A DNA stretch of 27,103 nt from the NCBI GenBank assembly GCA_017938645.1, contig JAGBBE010000080.1, positions 1 to 27,103 of the forward strand, given 5' to 3'. This DNA comes from Clostridia bacterium (GTDB lineage Bacteria; Bacillota_A; Clostridia; Christensenellales; Aristaeellaceae). Shown in pieces: positions 15,669 to 22,574 of this stretch; the first letter of the stretch is position 1, and the number at the start of each line of letters is the position of its first letter. A program made the position numbers and the translations under genes. Below the pieces are notes generated by a model. The model worked only from the letters and a program-made list of their open reading frames with translations. It did no database searches and had not been told where the DNA came from.

Positions 15669-17024
15669 TCAGGAATCAGTCTCGGTGAGCGTTACGGAAA
15701 CCGTGGTAGGCGTTGCGATCCATGTTACATCGGAAAGGTCGGCATCCTCGATGTGCAGCTGCACGGGCAGTTCGTACTCGCCGGCCTTGAGAGCGGAAAC
15801 GTCTACGTAGGCCGTTACATCGCCGGAACGCAGTCCGTCCAGCAGAAGCTCAGGGCCGGTGAGCGCCATGGAAACATTCTTTTTGCCCAGTGAGGCTTTC
15901 AGACCGCTTCCAGTGCCGCGCACGGACAGCTTGGCGCTGTCGAAAGTGCTCGACACCATCACAGGCGCAATCTCCACAGATACGGTTACGGTTTCGTTAC
16001 TCACATAGTTCAGTTCAGACGGCTTGCGGATGCGAACCGTCTGGGTAAAGCTGCTGTCCTCGCCGGAGACGTTCACAGGCGTGGTGGCAAACAGCGCCTC
16101 CACGGAATCCAGTGCATCGGTAAGGCCCGCAGCAGTAAGAGAAGAAGGAGAAACGGATACATCCTTGACGTAGTATCCCTTTGCGGGAGTGCCTTCCACC
16201 ATGCTGTCCACGTCCAGCGGGAATTCACGGACAGGATAAAGCGTCTGGGTCAGGATCACAGTACGCAGTACAGTGTTGGCGCTGGTAGCCTCAAGCAGGC
16301 TGCTGTCTACGTCGTTTCCATCGATGTCCACATAGCGCATGGCGCGCGCGGTGAGCACAGTGCCTTCGCGGGCGCTCAGGCGGGATACGTCAAAGTCCAC
16401 AACCACGCGCGCAATCTGATCCACAATCGAGCGCGGACCGCTCACCGCCACGATGGAGGGGTCGGCCGAAACGGAGGAGCCATAGAAACCTTCGGGATAG
16501 TCGCCGGTAACATTCACCGTAACCGGAACGCGGTAGTTGGTCACATATTCATCCACGACCACCTTGATGGTATCGGGGATGATATCCTGCACGATTCCGT
16601 AGGTCGTGGTGGAGGTGAAGGAGACACGAATCTCCTGTTCACCCACACCGGAGATCCGGCTGAGGTCGATGCGGGGATTGAAGTTGGAAACGGTAACGGT
16701 GTTGTACTCGCGCTGCGGCACATCCACGCGCAGACGAGCCTTGAGATTTTCCTCTTCAAGGCCGCTGAGCACCACCAGACCGCTGTTGCGGCGCAGAGTA
16801 TCGGCGTTGACGATATTAAGGGTGACGTCGGAGAAAATGCGCTCGCGGGTGAGCGTGGGATCCTGCATAATCAGAAACGCCCACAGACACACGGCCAGGA
16901 ACACGGACAAAAGCTTCCACGCCCAGTTCTTGAGAATGAAGGAGGGCAGCTTGCGCGGAAGTCCGGCAAAGAATGCGGCGATTTTTCCGGTCTTTTTTTC
17001 GGTCTTGTTAGGCTCGGTATTCAT
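15669..17024 (-). CDS. cdaR: YbbR-domain regulator of diadenylate cyclase
   Basis: This 451-residue membrane-anchored protein modulates CdaA in Bacillota. A short basic cytoplasmic end is followed by one TM helix (~33-53) and an extracytoplasmic region of about four YbbR beta modules (roughly 62-140, 145-240, 245-340 and 345-451). Diagnostic YbbR phrases are VSGPRSIVDQIARVVVDFDVS and LTGPELLLDG followed by a VDVSAL strand. Its start codon overlaps the cdaA stop by one base (TGATG), with AAAGGAGG immediately upstream, so the two are translationally coupled. Gene order cdaA-cdaR supports the assignment strongly. Confidence 0.93.
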   Translation of the reverse strand: MNTEPNKTEKKTGKIAAFFAGLPRKLPSFILKNWAWKLLSVFLAVCLWAFLIMQDPTLTRERIFSDVTLNIVNADTLRRNSGLVVLSGLEEENLKARLRVDVPQREYNTVTVSNFNPRIDLSRISGVGEQEIRVSFTSTTTYGIVQDIIPDTIKVVVDEYVTNYRVPVTVNVTGDYPEGFYGSSVSADPSIVAVSGPRSIVDQIARVVVDFDVSRLSAREGTVLTARAMRYVDIDGNDVDSSLLEATSANTVLRTVILTQTLYPVREFPLDVDSMVEGTPAKGYYVKDVSVSPSSLTAAGLTDALDSVEALFATTPVNVSGEDSSFTQTVRIRKPSELNYVSNETVTVSVEIAPVMVSSTFDSAKLSVRGTGSGLKASLGKKNVSMALTGPELLLDGLRSGDVTAYVDVSALKAGEYELPVQLHIEDADLSDVTWIATPTTVSVTLTETDS

Positions 17025-17878
17025 CAGTCTCCTCCTTTGCGCAGCTTGGTCTTTTCCAGCAGGCCCTGCAGCAGGCTGGTTTCTTTTTGCTGATAGAGGG
17101 AGGAAAGCAGATCCTCAAGCGCCTTGCGGTCGAGATGTCGGGTCAGCTTGCCGTTGCGTGCGGTGGAAATGATGCCCGTCTCCTCGCTCACGATGAGGGT
17201 AATGGCATCGGTGGTTTCAGTGATGCCCAGTGCCGCACGGTGACGGGTGCCCAGTTCGCGGCTGATGCCCTTGCCTTCGCTCAGGGTCAGGATGCACGCT
17301 GCGGCCATAATGCGCGAGCCGCGGATCACCACTGCGCCATCGTGCAGAGGCGTATTGGGCTCGAAGATGTTTTCCAGAAGCGCTGCAGAAATCTGGGAAT
17401 TGAGCGTGGTGCCGGTCTCAATGACGTCCTTGAGGCCGATGCGCTGCTCAAGCACAATCAGAGCGCCTACGCGGCGTCTGCTAAGGGTGAGCAGGCAGTT
17501 GGTCATCTCCGAGATGATATGCTCGCTTTGCTCCATATCCGCGTTCTTGGAACTGGTATGAATCGAGCCGCGGCCAATCTGCTCCAGCGCCTTTCGCAGT
17601 TCTGGCTGGAAAAGAATGACAAGTACGAGCGCGCCGTTATTGACCACGCTCATCAAAACCCAGTTCAGCGCCGTCAGTCCCAGCAGATCGCTGAACCACG
17701 ACGCCAGAAGCAGCATAACAAGACCCTTCAAAACAGCACTGGCGCGCGTTTCGCGGGTAAGCATGAGCAGCTGATAAAGCAGGAAAGCAACGATGAGAAT
17801 ATCCAGGATGTCGGCAATCGTCGGGCGGTTGAACACGTTCCACAGCACGTTGCGGATATCTGCCCACAAGGTCTGCAT
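17024..17878 (-). CDS. cdaA: Membrane diadenylate cyclase CdaA
   Basis: This 284-residue enzyme makes cyclic di-AMP from two ATP, a second messenger controlling potassium and osmolyte balance and linked to cell-wall homeostasis. Three N-terminal TM helices (~21-40, ~48-66 and ~70-90) are followed by a DAC domain with the signature D180-G-A (HDGAVVIRG) and R212-H-R (GTRHRAALG), preceded by the EPNTPLHDG loop. The length is normal for CdaA (YbbP/DacA). GGAGGGAGGG lies 6 bases before the ATG. First gene of a five-gene minus-strand operon, with a TATAAT box about 45 bases upstream. No glmM follows cdaR within the operon. Confidence 0.96.
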   Translation of the reverse strand: MQTLWADIRNVLWNVFNRPTIADILDILIVAFLLYQLLMLTRETRASAVLKGLVMLLLASWFSDLLGLTALNWVLMSVVNNGALVLVILFQPELRKALEQIGRGSIHTSSKNADMEQSEHIISEMTNCLLTLSRRRVGALIVLEQRIGLKDVIETGTTLNSQISAALLENIFEPNTPLHDGAVVIRGSRIMAAACILTLSEGKGISRELGTRHRAALGITETTDAITLIVSEETGIISTARNGKLTRHLDRKALEDLLSSLYQQKETSLLQGLLEKTKLRKGGD

Positions 17879-17923
17879 GCCGAACCCTCCCTCCTGTGAT
17901 CTCGGGTATCCATACCTCTATAT

Positions 17924-17952
17924 ATTATACATCAGGAGTGCGTTTGAGAAAA
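17924..17952 (-). promoter_or_regulatory. Candidate promoter of the cda operon
   Basis: On the complement, a perfect TATAAT (17924-17929) has a weak -35 TTTTCT 17 bases upstream (17947-17952). The start would be about 40 bases before the cdaA ATG. The remaining part of the 17879-18125 intergenic region carries the divergent radC promoter and no gene. Confidence 0.6.
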
Positions 17953-18067
17953 GCCCCCGAATCTGCTTTTTTTCAAATGCATTCCAGACAAAAACAACGA
18001 AGCATTTCGCGCCAATCCTGCATTTTTGCCCCAAAACGCGGAAAACTTGTTACATTCCTAAGCTGGT

Positions 18068-18096
18068 TTGTATAAAAGCACGGTTTGTGGTATAAT
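18068..18096 (+). promoter_or_regulatory. Sigma-A promoter of radC
   Basis: TTGTAT (18068-18073), 17 bases, then a perfect TATAAT (18091-18096). Transcription should begin near 18103, 23 bases before the radC ATG, with GGGGAGG in between. Confidence 0.82.
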
Positions 18097-18125
18097 GTGC
18101 CGGAAAACAGCGGGGAGGCGAACAT

Positions 18126-18899
18126 ATGGCAGGCGAGCATGCAGGACACAGGCAGCGCATGCGCGAAAGGTATCTCAAGCAGGGATTGAATGGGTTTGCG
18201 CCGCATGAGGTGCTGGAGTTGATCCTGTTTTATGCCATCCCCAGACAAAACGTCAATCCGCTTGCCCACAGGCTGATGGAGCATTTCGGTTCCCTGCATG
18301 GCGTGCTGGACGCGCCGGTGGAGGAGCTTGCAAAGGTGGAAGGCGTGGGACAGAGCGCGGCGGTGCTGCTGAGCCTGTTTTCCAAGGTGGCGCGGGAACT
18401 GGAACTCAGCCGCGAAACCGATATGGAAGTCGTGGACAACCGCATCAAGGCTGAGGAACACTGCAGGCGGCTTCTGGCCGGGCTCAAGCAGGAACATCTC
18501 TACGCCGTATGCCTGAACGGACAGATGCAGCTGATCAGCGACGTGCTCATCGCCAAGGGAACGCTCAGCGAGGTTCCAGCCTATCCGAGGCTGGTGGCTG
18601 AGGCTGTTTTGAGGCATAATGCGCATGTGGTGGTTCTCTGCCACAATCATCCGGGCGGACAGCTTTCGCCGTCCCAGACGGATATTGAGTCCACCTATGC
18701 GCTGGCACATCTGCTGGCCGGACTGGGCGTGACGCTGGCCGATCATCTCATCGTATGCGGAAACCGGGTGCTGAGCATGTCCTCTGCAGGCTTTTTCGAC
18801 CGGGTGATGCCCGGGCAGGAAGTGCCGCAGGCCGCTTCGTCGGCAGGACAGGTGCGCATCCCGCATCAGATGGGCAAAAAACGCAAACCAAAGGAATAA
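18126..18899 (+). CDS. radC: RadC family JAB/MPN-domain protein
   Basis: This is a 257-residue RadC (UPF0758) protein. The N-terminal half (~1-95) has the conserved RMRERYLKQG and HEVLELILFY helices and a helix-hairpin-helix (KVEGVGQSAA). The C-terminal half is a JAB1/MPN metalloprotease-like domain with the metal motif H173-N-H175 and D186 in HNHPGGQLSPSQTD. The usual HNHPSG is HNHPGG here, a conservative change outside the ligands. The molecular role is unsettled; despite the name, a repair function was not upheld in Escherichia coli. The GGGGAGG Shine-Dalgarno and good promoter support the start. First gene of a three-gene unit with a DUF218 gene and rsmG. Confidence 0.94.
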   Translation: MAGEHAGHRQRMRERYLKQGLNGFAPHEVLELILFYAIPRQNVNPLAHRLMEHFGSLHGVLDAPVEELAKVEGVGQSAAVLLSLFSKVARELELSRETDMEVVDNRIKAEEHCRRLLAGLKQEHLYAVCLNGQMQLISDVLIAKGTLSEVPAYPRLVAEAVLRHNAHVVVLCHNHPGGQLSPSQTDIESTYALAHLLAGLGVTLADHLIVCGNRVLSMSSAGFFDRVMPGQEVPQAASSAGQVRIPHQMGKKRKPKE

Positions 18900-18902
18900 G
18901 CT

Positions 18903-19514
18903 ATGAAAAAACAATGGAGGAAACGGCTGATGCTTGCCGTTTTGTGTCTGGCCGCCATAGGTATGGCTGTATACGCGGGACTGGTTGCGCTGGTGTATCA
19001 CTGGGAAACCAGCGTGCCCGAAGCAAAGGACTATGACGGAATCATTGTGCTTGGCGCGCAGGTGCTGCCCACAGGCGACCCGTCGGTGCAGCTGCGCTGG
19101 AGGCTGGACAAGGCCAAAGAGGTCTATGAGAAAAATCCGTGCTACGTGGTTGTTACCGGCGCGCAGGGCTCCAACGAGCCCGAGCCTGAGGGCGATGTGA
19201 TGCGCCGCGTGCTGATTGCAGAAGGCATCCCGGAGCATCACGTCATCAGCGATCCGCTCAGCGTGGACACCAAGGGAAATATCCGCAACGGCTGGGAGAT
19301 TTTGCAGAATCTCGGTTGCCAAAATCCGGTGATTGTCACCAGCGATTATCATCTGCCGCGCGCTCTGGCCATTGCGCGCGACAACGGTCTTGAGGCGCAG
19401 GGCGTAGGCAGTCCCTGCAAGCCCGGACTCAACTTCTGGCTCAAAAATCATTTGCGTGAGGCATTGGCATGGGTGAAGTATTGGGGAATCAAGTATCTGC
19501 ATCTGCCGCTGTGA
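18903..19514 (+). CDS. DUF218 membrane protein (SanA/YdcF-like)
   Basis: This 203-residue protein has one N-terminal TM anchor (~10-32) and an extracytoplasmic DUF218 domain. Family landmarks are YDGIIVLGAQV, the RWRLDKAKEVY helix, VVTGAQGSNEPEPEG, DTKGNIRNGWEIL and VTSDYHLPRALAIAR. Related proteins SanA and ElyC affect envelope permeability and peptidoglycan or lipid-carrier metabolism; the enzymatic reaction of the family is not firmly known. AAAGGA lies about 7 bases before the ATG, and the gene begins 3 bases after the radC stop. Its stop overlaps the Shine-Dalgarno of rsmG, so the three genes are probably one transcript. Confidence 0.9.
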   Translation: MKKQWRKRLMLAVLCLAAIGMAVYAGLVALVYHWETSVPEAKDYDGIIVLGAQVLPTGDPSVQLRWRLDKAKEVYEKNPCYVVVTGAQGSNEPEPEGDVMRRVLIAEGIPEHHVISDPLSVDTKGNIRNGWEILQNLGCQNPVIVTSDYHLPRALAIARDNGLEAQGVGSPCKPGLNFWLKNHLREALAWVKYWGIKYLHLPL

Positions 19515-19517
19515 GGG
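19513..19517 (+). promoter_or_regulatory. Ribosome binding site fixing the rsmG start at 19523
   Basis: GAGGG lies 5 bases before the ATG at 19523 and overlaps the stop of the previous gene. In-frame starts at 19469 (ATG) and 19511 (GTG) have no such site and would extend beyond the usual RsmG N-terminus. Confidence 0.65.
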
Positions 19518-19522
19518 ATGAG

Positions 19523-20263
19523 ATGCTCGCAAAGGTGAGCGGCATGATCGCTCAGCTTCATATTGACTGTGATGAAAAAACAGGCGTGAGGATTGTGCGC
19601 TATCACGAAATGCTCGCCGACTGGAATACGCGCATGAACCTGACCGGCGACACGGATTTTGACACCTCGCTGGACAGGCATTATGCCGACTGCCTTGCTC
19701 CGCTTGCAAACAGGGAACTTTTCCCTGAGGGGGCGAGTCTGATTGACGTCGGCAGCGGCGCGGGATTCCCGGGGCTGCCGCTGGCCATTGCAAGGCCGGA
19801 TCTGCAGGTGACGCTGCTGGACTCGCTGATGAAGCGCATCAACTTTCTTGCGGCGGTGGTGGAGGAGCTGGGGCTTACGAATGTGCGGCTGGTTCATTCA
19901 CGTGCCGAAGACGGCGGACGGGACGCTTTGCTGCGCGAGAGGTTCGACATCGCAGCGGCGCGCGCTGTGGCTCCGCTGCCGGTGTTGTGCGAGCTGCTTC
20001 TGCCGTTCGTCAGGGTTGGCGGAAAAATGGTTTGCTACAAGGGCCCTTCGGCATCGGAGAAACTGGAGGCAGGCAGAAAGGCCGCGCGAATCCTTGGTGC
20101 AGGAGACATTACGACCATTCCGGTCGTCCTTCCTTCGCAGCCGGAATGGCAGCACTGCGTGCTCACCTGTGACAAAAAGCAAAAAACCGTTCGACAGTAT
20201 CCGCGCAAAGCCGGCACGCCCAGCCGTGATCCGCTGGGCGGATACGTCAAAAAGGACAAATGA
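19523..20263 (+). CDS. rsmG: 16S rRNA (guanine-N7) methyltransferase RsmG
   Basis: This 246-residue SAM-dependent enzyme methylates N7 of the guanine at 16S rRNA position 527 (E. coli numbering). Visible signatures are WNTRMNLTG (34-42), RHYADCL (52-58), the SAM-binding loop DVGSGAGFPGLPLAI (75-89), SLMKRINFL (101-109) and ARAVAPL. The C-terminus ends in the family motif YPRKAGTPSRDPLG. Length agrees with the roughly 240 residues usual for RsmG/GidB when the start at 19523 is used. Next to it, as in Bacillus, lies a Noc/ParB-type gene, but here a strong terminator separates them. Confidence 0.96.
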   Translation: MLAKVSGMIAQLHIDCDEKTGVRIVRYHEMLADWNTRMNLTGDTDFDTSLDRHYADCLAPLANRELFPEGASLIDVGSGAGFPGLPLAIARPDLQVTLLDSLMKRINFLAAVVEELGLTNVRLVHSRAEDGGRDALLRERFDIAAARAVAPLPVLCELLLPFVRVGGKMVCYKGPSASEKLEAGRKAARILGAGDITTIPVVLPSQPEWQHCVLTCDKKQKTVRQYPRKAGTPSRDPLGGYVKKDK

Positions 20264-20271
20264 TCATCAAA

Positions 20272-20305
20272 AGGCGCGTTCCTTCGGGAGCGCGCCTGTC
20301 TTTTT
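20272..20305 (+). terminator. Terminator after rsmG with UUCG tetraloop
   Basis: The stem 20272-20282 with 20287-20297 is GC-rich with one G-T wobble and closes on C-TTCG-G, the extra-stable tetraloop. T5 follows at 20301-20305. Confidence 0.93.
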
Positions 20306-20318
20306 GTGTCGGACGATT

Positions 20319-20436
20319 GGCAGCTGCGTGCAGCAGGGAAGCGCAGCGCTGCCGAAGAATCCATCACGCGAGGACGCGCCCGGAAGGTGCGGAATGCCGA
20401 GGGGGAGGGCAGGCCGTGCCTTTGGACGCGTCCGGA
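20319..20436. promoter_or_regulatory. Leader of the Noc-like gene: hairpin and paired GGACGCG(C/T)CCGGA repeats
   Basis: The 157 bases between the rsmG terminator and the next gene hold an imperfect hairpin (20319-20328 with 20342-20353, two-base bulge, no T tail). They also hold two 13-base direct repeats, GGACGCGCCCGGA at 20372-20384 and GGACGCGTCCGGA at 20424-20436. The second repeat contains the perfect 10-base palindrome GGACGCGTCC. No clear -35/-10 pair was found here. A role as an operator, possibly for the downstream DNA-binding protein, is inference. Confidence 0.45.
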
Positions 20437-20448
20437 CACTGGAAAACG

Positions 20449-20455
20449 AAGGAGG
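20449..20455 (+). promoter_or_regulatory. Ribosome binding site fixing the start at 20463
   Basis: AAGGAGG lies 7 bases before the ATG at 20463. The same frame is open far upstream through rsmG, but that stretch is only a shadow. Confidence 0.85.
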
Positions 20456-20462
20456 CTGTGTG

Positions 20463-21227
20463 ATGAGTGCAGCAGCCCAGCAGGTACGGTGGATTCCCAT
20501 GGAGGAAATTGTGGAAAATGCGCCTGATGCAGCACAGGGCGATGTGGTGCTTGTGCGCGAACTGGCAGAGGGCGGCTATGAATTGCTGTCTGGCGGAGAC
20601 CGGCTCAGACGCATGCGCGAAGCCGGGCAGGTCTGTGTGGACGCAGTGCTCAATCCCGGAGAATATATGGAGGAGAAGCTGAACAGCCTTCTCGACGAGC
20701 TTGTCCGGGGTACGATTCATTATCTGGATGAGGCACAGACATATGCGGATCTTCTGTCTGCCGGACTGTGGAATACCCGGCAGCTGGCTGAAAGGCTCGG
20801 ACGCACGCCGCAGACGCTTCGCCGCAAACTTCGCCTTTTGGAATTGCCTGCAGAGGTTACGCAGGTGCTGAGGGAAAACGGCCTGTGCGAAGGCTATGCA
20901 CAGGAGCTTCTGCGCATTCCGGGTCAGCAGGGGCGGCTGCGCGTGCTCAGACATGTGACGGACGGAGGACTGAGCGTGAAGGAAACCGAAAAGCTGGTCG
21001 ACGAGGTACTCTCGCGCATGCCGGTGCCCATGACCGGCGGCAGGCGCATGAAGCCGCTGATGCGCGACTACCGGCTGTATCTCAACGCCATCCGCGATAT
21101 CGTGGAGCAGATGTGCGACGCCGGGCTGGACGCCAGCATGAATGTGAAAGTCGGCAGGCATGTGGCCGAGGTCAGAATCACCGTTCCGGCCTTTTCGCAG
21201 AAGCCAAGAACCGGCGGCGTGCGTTGA
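20463..21227 (+). CDS. Noc/ParB-like DNA-binding protein with shortened N-domain
   Basis: This 254-residue ParB-superfamily protein is closest to Noc, the nucleoid-occlusion factor that usually follows rsmG. The central helix-turn-helix is well kept: QLAERLGRTPQTLRRKLRLLELP (107-129), then GYAQELLRIP and GGLSVKETEKLVDE. The C-terminal ~195-245 (RDYRLYLNAIRDIVEQM and a beta stretch) matches the Noc-type dimerisation region. The N-terminal domain is unusual. From IPMEEI (11-16) it jumps almost at once to VVLVREL, lacking about 25 residues that usually contain the QPR and GVLQPI segments. The C-motif GERRxRA is GGDRLRR (44-50), and the phosphate motif ENxQRxDL before the E-A-x-x-Y helix (90-94) is not present (TIHYLDEAQTY). 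Loss of CTP binding is therefore likely. No parA/soj or second parB follows. Confidence 0.85.
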   Translation: MSAAAQQVRWIPMEEIVENAPDAAQGDVVLVRELAEGGYELLSGGDRLRRMREAGQVCVDAVLNPGEYMEEKLNSLLDELVRGTIHYLDEAQTYADLLSAGLWNTRQLAERLGRTPQTLRRKLRLLELPAEVTQVLRENGLCEGYAQELLRIPGQQGRLRVLRHVTDGGLSVKETEKLVDEVLSRMPVPMTGGRRMKPLMRDYRLYLNAIRDIVEQMCDAGLDASMNVKVGRHVAEVRITVPAFSQKPRTGGVR

Positions 21228-21252
21228 CAAGCATCCTCTTTTTTGATACACT
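21224..21252 (+). promoter_or_regulatory. Strong sigma-A promoter of the MBOAT cluster
   Basis: A perfect TTGACA (21224-21229), 17 bases, then TACACT (21247-21252). The -35 overlaps the stop codon of the Noc-like gene. The predicted start, near 21259, falls at the beginning of the hairpin that follows. Confidence 0.82.
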
Positions 21253-21255
21253 CTT

Positions 21256-21282
21256 AAACGAAGCGGCCATCCGCTTCGTTTT
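21256..21282 (+). terminator. Hairpin with T-tail after the Noc-like gene, overlapping the next transcript's 5' end
   Basis: An 11-bp perfect stem (21256-21266 with 21271-21281) has a CCAT loop, followed by a T run (TTTT, 21279-21282). It should terminate the Noc-like transcript. For the promoter at 21224-21252 the same element would form at the very 5' end of the new mRNA. Confidence 0.75.
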
Positions 21283-21307
21283 CGCTATTCTAAAGGAGTT
21301 TGAACAC

Positions 21308-22549
21308 ATGATATACGATCCGATCCGACTGAGCGCCAAAAAGAGCTCTCAGCGCCGCTTTGACTGGACTTTCTTCGCTTCCCTGGCGGTTCTTGCCATC
21401 ATCTGCGTGTTTATGTTCCTCAAGCAGGCCGGCATCGAGCTGGTAGACTTCAGCGTACATATGAACTACGCAGGCGATTTTGATTTCTCCGACCTGCATT
21501 CCATCACCAGCCGGATTGCCTACCCGATGTGGCATATTCTGGTGGCCATTGTGCATCAGTTGGGTCTGCCGCTGGAATGGGCCGCCGTGCTGATTGCAAC
21601 ACTGTGCAAGCTGGGCACCTACGTGCTGGTATATCTGCTCATCGACGCGGCAAGCCTGCGCGAGCAGAAGCGCTGGGTGGTATCTGTGATGAGCTTTGCC
21701 GCGGTGATCGTGACCTGCCTGTGGATCCGTCCGGTGTCCTACTTTGTGTACAAGGGCGTCGGTTCTCCCAATGTGTGGCACAATCCCACGCAGCTGGCCG
21801 TGACGTTTGCGATGTTCATTGTGATTCCGTGGCTTCTCCACCTGTGGTGCGAGTTTGAGCGCGGCCTGAGCGAAGGCAAAAGCAATATCATGCTTCCGTG
21901 GTGGAAGATCATCGTTATGATCGTAATCACCATGGGCTGCCTGTCCTGCAAGCCCACGGTAATGCAGGCGCTTCTGCCTGCCGCATTCGTGATGTATCTG
22001 GTGGAGCTTATCCGCCGCAGGAAGGAATGGCGCTACTTCGGTCAGATCATCATCGCTTTTGTGCCTGCGGTGTCTTACTTCCTGCTGCAGTTCCTCTACT
22101 ACACCGGCGTTGTGGTGGAGTTCACCAGCGGCATCGAGTTCGGCATCACCGGACGCACCGCGTGGCTGGCCATCCGCAACACGCTGATGATGTCCGCCTG
22201 TCCGCTCATGGCGGTGATTGCCTGCTGGCGCAAGGGCATGCTCAAGGATCGCTCGGTGGTGCTTGCGCTGCTGATGACGCTCTTCAGTGTGATCGAGGTC
22301 ATGGCGTTCCGCGAGACGGGTCTGCGCGAGGGCCACGGCAACTTTGCCTGGGCTTCCTACTCCAGCTCGATGTACCTGTGGGTGGTGATGATCGGCGTGT
22401 TCCTGCGCAGCTTCGTATCCGACCTGAAGCAGGGCATGACCCTTGTGCGAAAAGCAGGCTATGGATTGACCATCGCTCTGTTCGCCTGGCATGTGGTTTC
22501 CGGCGTGTACTATCTGTTCTACCTGTTCAGCAGAGAAATGGCATTCTGA
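21308..22549 (+). CDS. Polytopic membrane protein, unknown, MBOAT cluster
   Basis: This 413-residue protein has about ten TM helices (first at ~21-38, last at ~392-410) and no recognised domain. Loops are short. Charged positions in or near the membrane include W-H-N-P in the segment NVWHNPTQLAVTF (~150) and H-G-N-F-A-W (~358), which look like possible functional residues in an extracytoplasmic or intramembrane site. The layout is reminiscent of GT-C-fold or polysaccharide-polymerase-type membrane proteins, but no diagnostic DxD/ExD loop could be pointed to, so this is only a suggestion. AGGAG lies 9 bases before the ATG. First gene of a four-gene unit with an MBOAT acyltransferase, an SGNH-type protein and a MATE transporter. 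Confidence 0.85.
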   Translation: MIYDPIRLSAKKSSQRRFDWTFFASLAVLAIICVFMFLKQAGIELVDFSVHMNYAGDFDFSDLHSITSRIAYPMWHILVAIVHQLGLPLEWAAVLIATLCKLGTYVLVYLLIDAASLREQKRWVVSVMSFAAVIVTCLWIRPVSYFVYKGVGSPNVWHNPTQLAVTFAMFIVIPWLLHLWCEFERGLSEGKSNIMLPWWKIIVMIVITMGCLSCKPTVMQALLPAAFVMYLVELIRRRKEWRYFGQIIIAFVPAVSYFLLQFLYYTGVVVEFTSGIEFGITGRTAWLAIRNTLMMSACPLMAVIACWRKGMLKDRSVVLALLMTLFSVIEVMAFRETGLREGHGNFAWASYSSSMYLWVVMIGVFLRSFVSDLKQGMTLVRKAGYGLTIALFAWHVVSGVYYLFYLFSREMAF

Positions 22550-22563
22550 TCGACAACAGAAAC

Positions 22564-22570
22564 AAGGTGA
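22564..22570 (+). promoter_or_regulatory. Ribosome binding site supporting the GTG start at 22575
   Basis: AAGGTGA lies 4 bases before the GTG at 22575. The upstream in-frame ATG (22491) would place 28 non-family residues over the preceding gene, and the next downstream Met would cut into the first TM helix. Confidence 0.65.
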
Positions 22571-22574
22571 AAAA

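Noticed and set aside
17973..19793. A 606-codon minus-strand open frame opposite radC, the DUF218 gene and the start of rsmG
   Set aside because: The plus-strand genes carry unmistakable family motifs. The antisense product has no recognisable domain and would cross the radC promoter.
19848..20462. Upstream extension of the Noc-like frame through rsmG
   Set aside because: The extension overlaps rsmG in another frame and crosses the rsmG terminator. The ATG at 20463 has a perfect Shine-Dalgarno.
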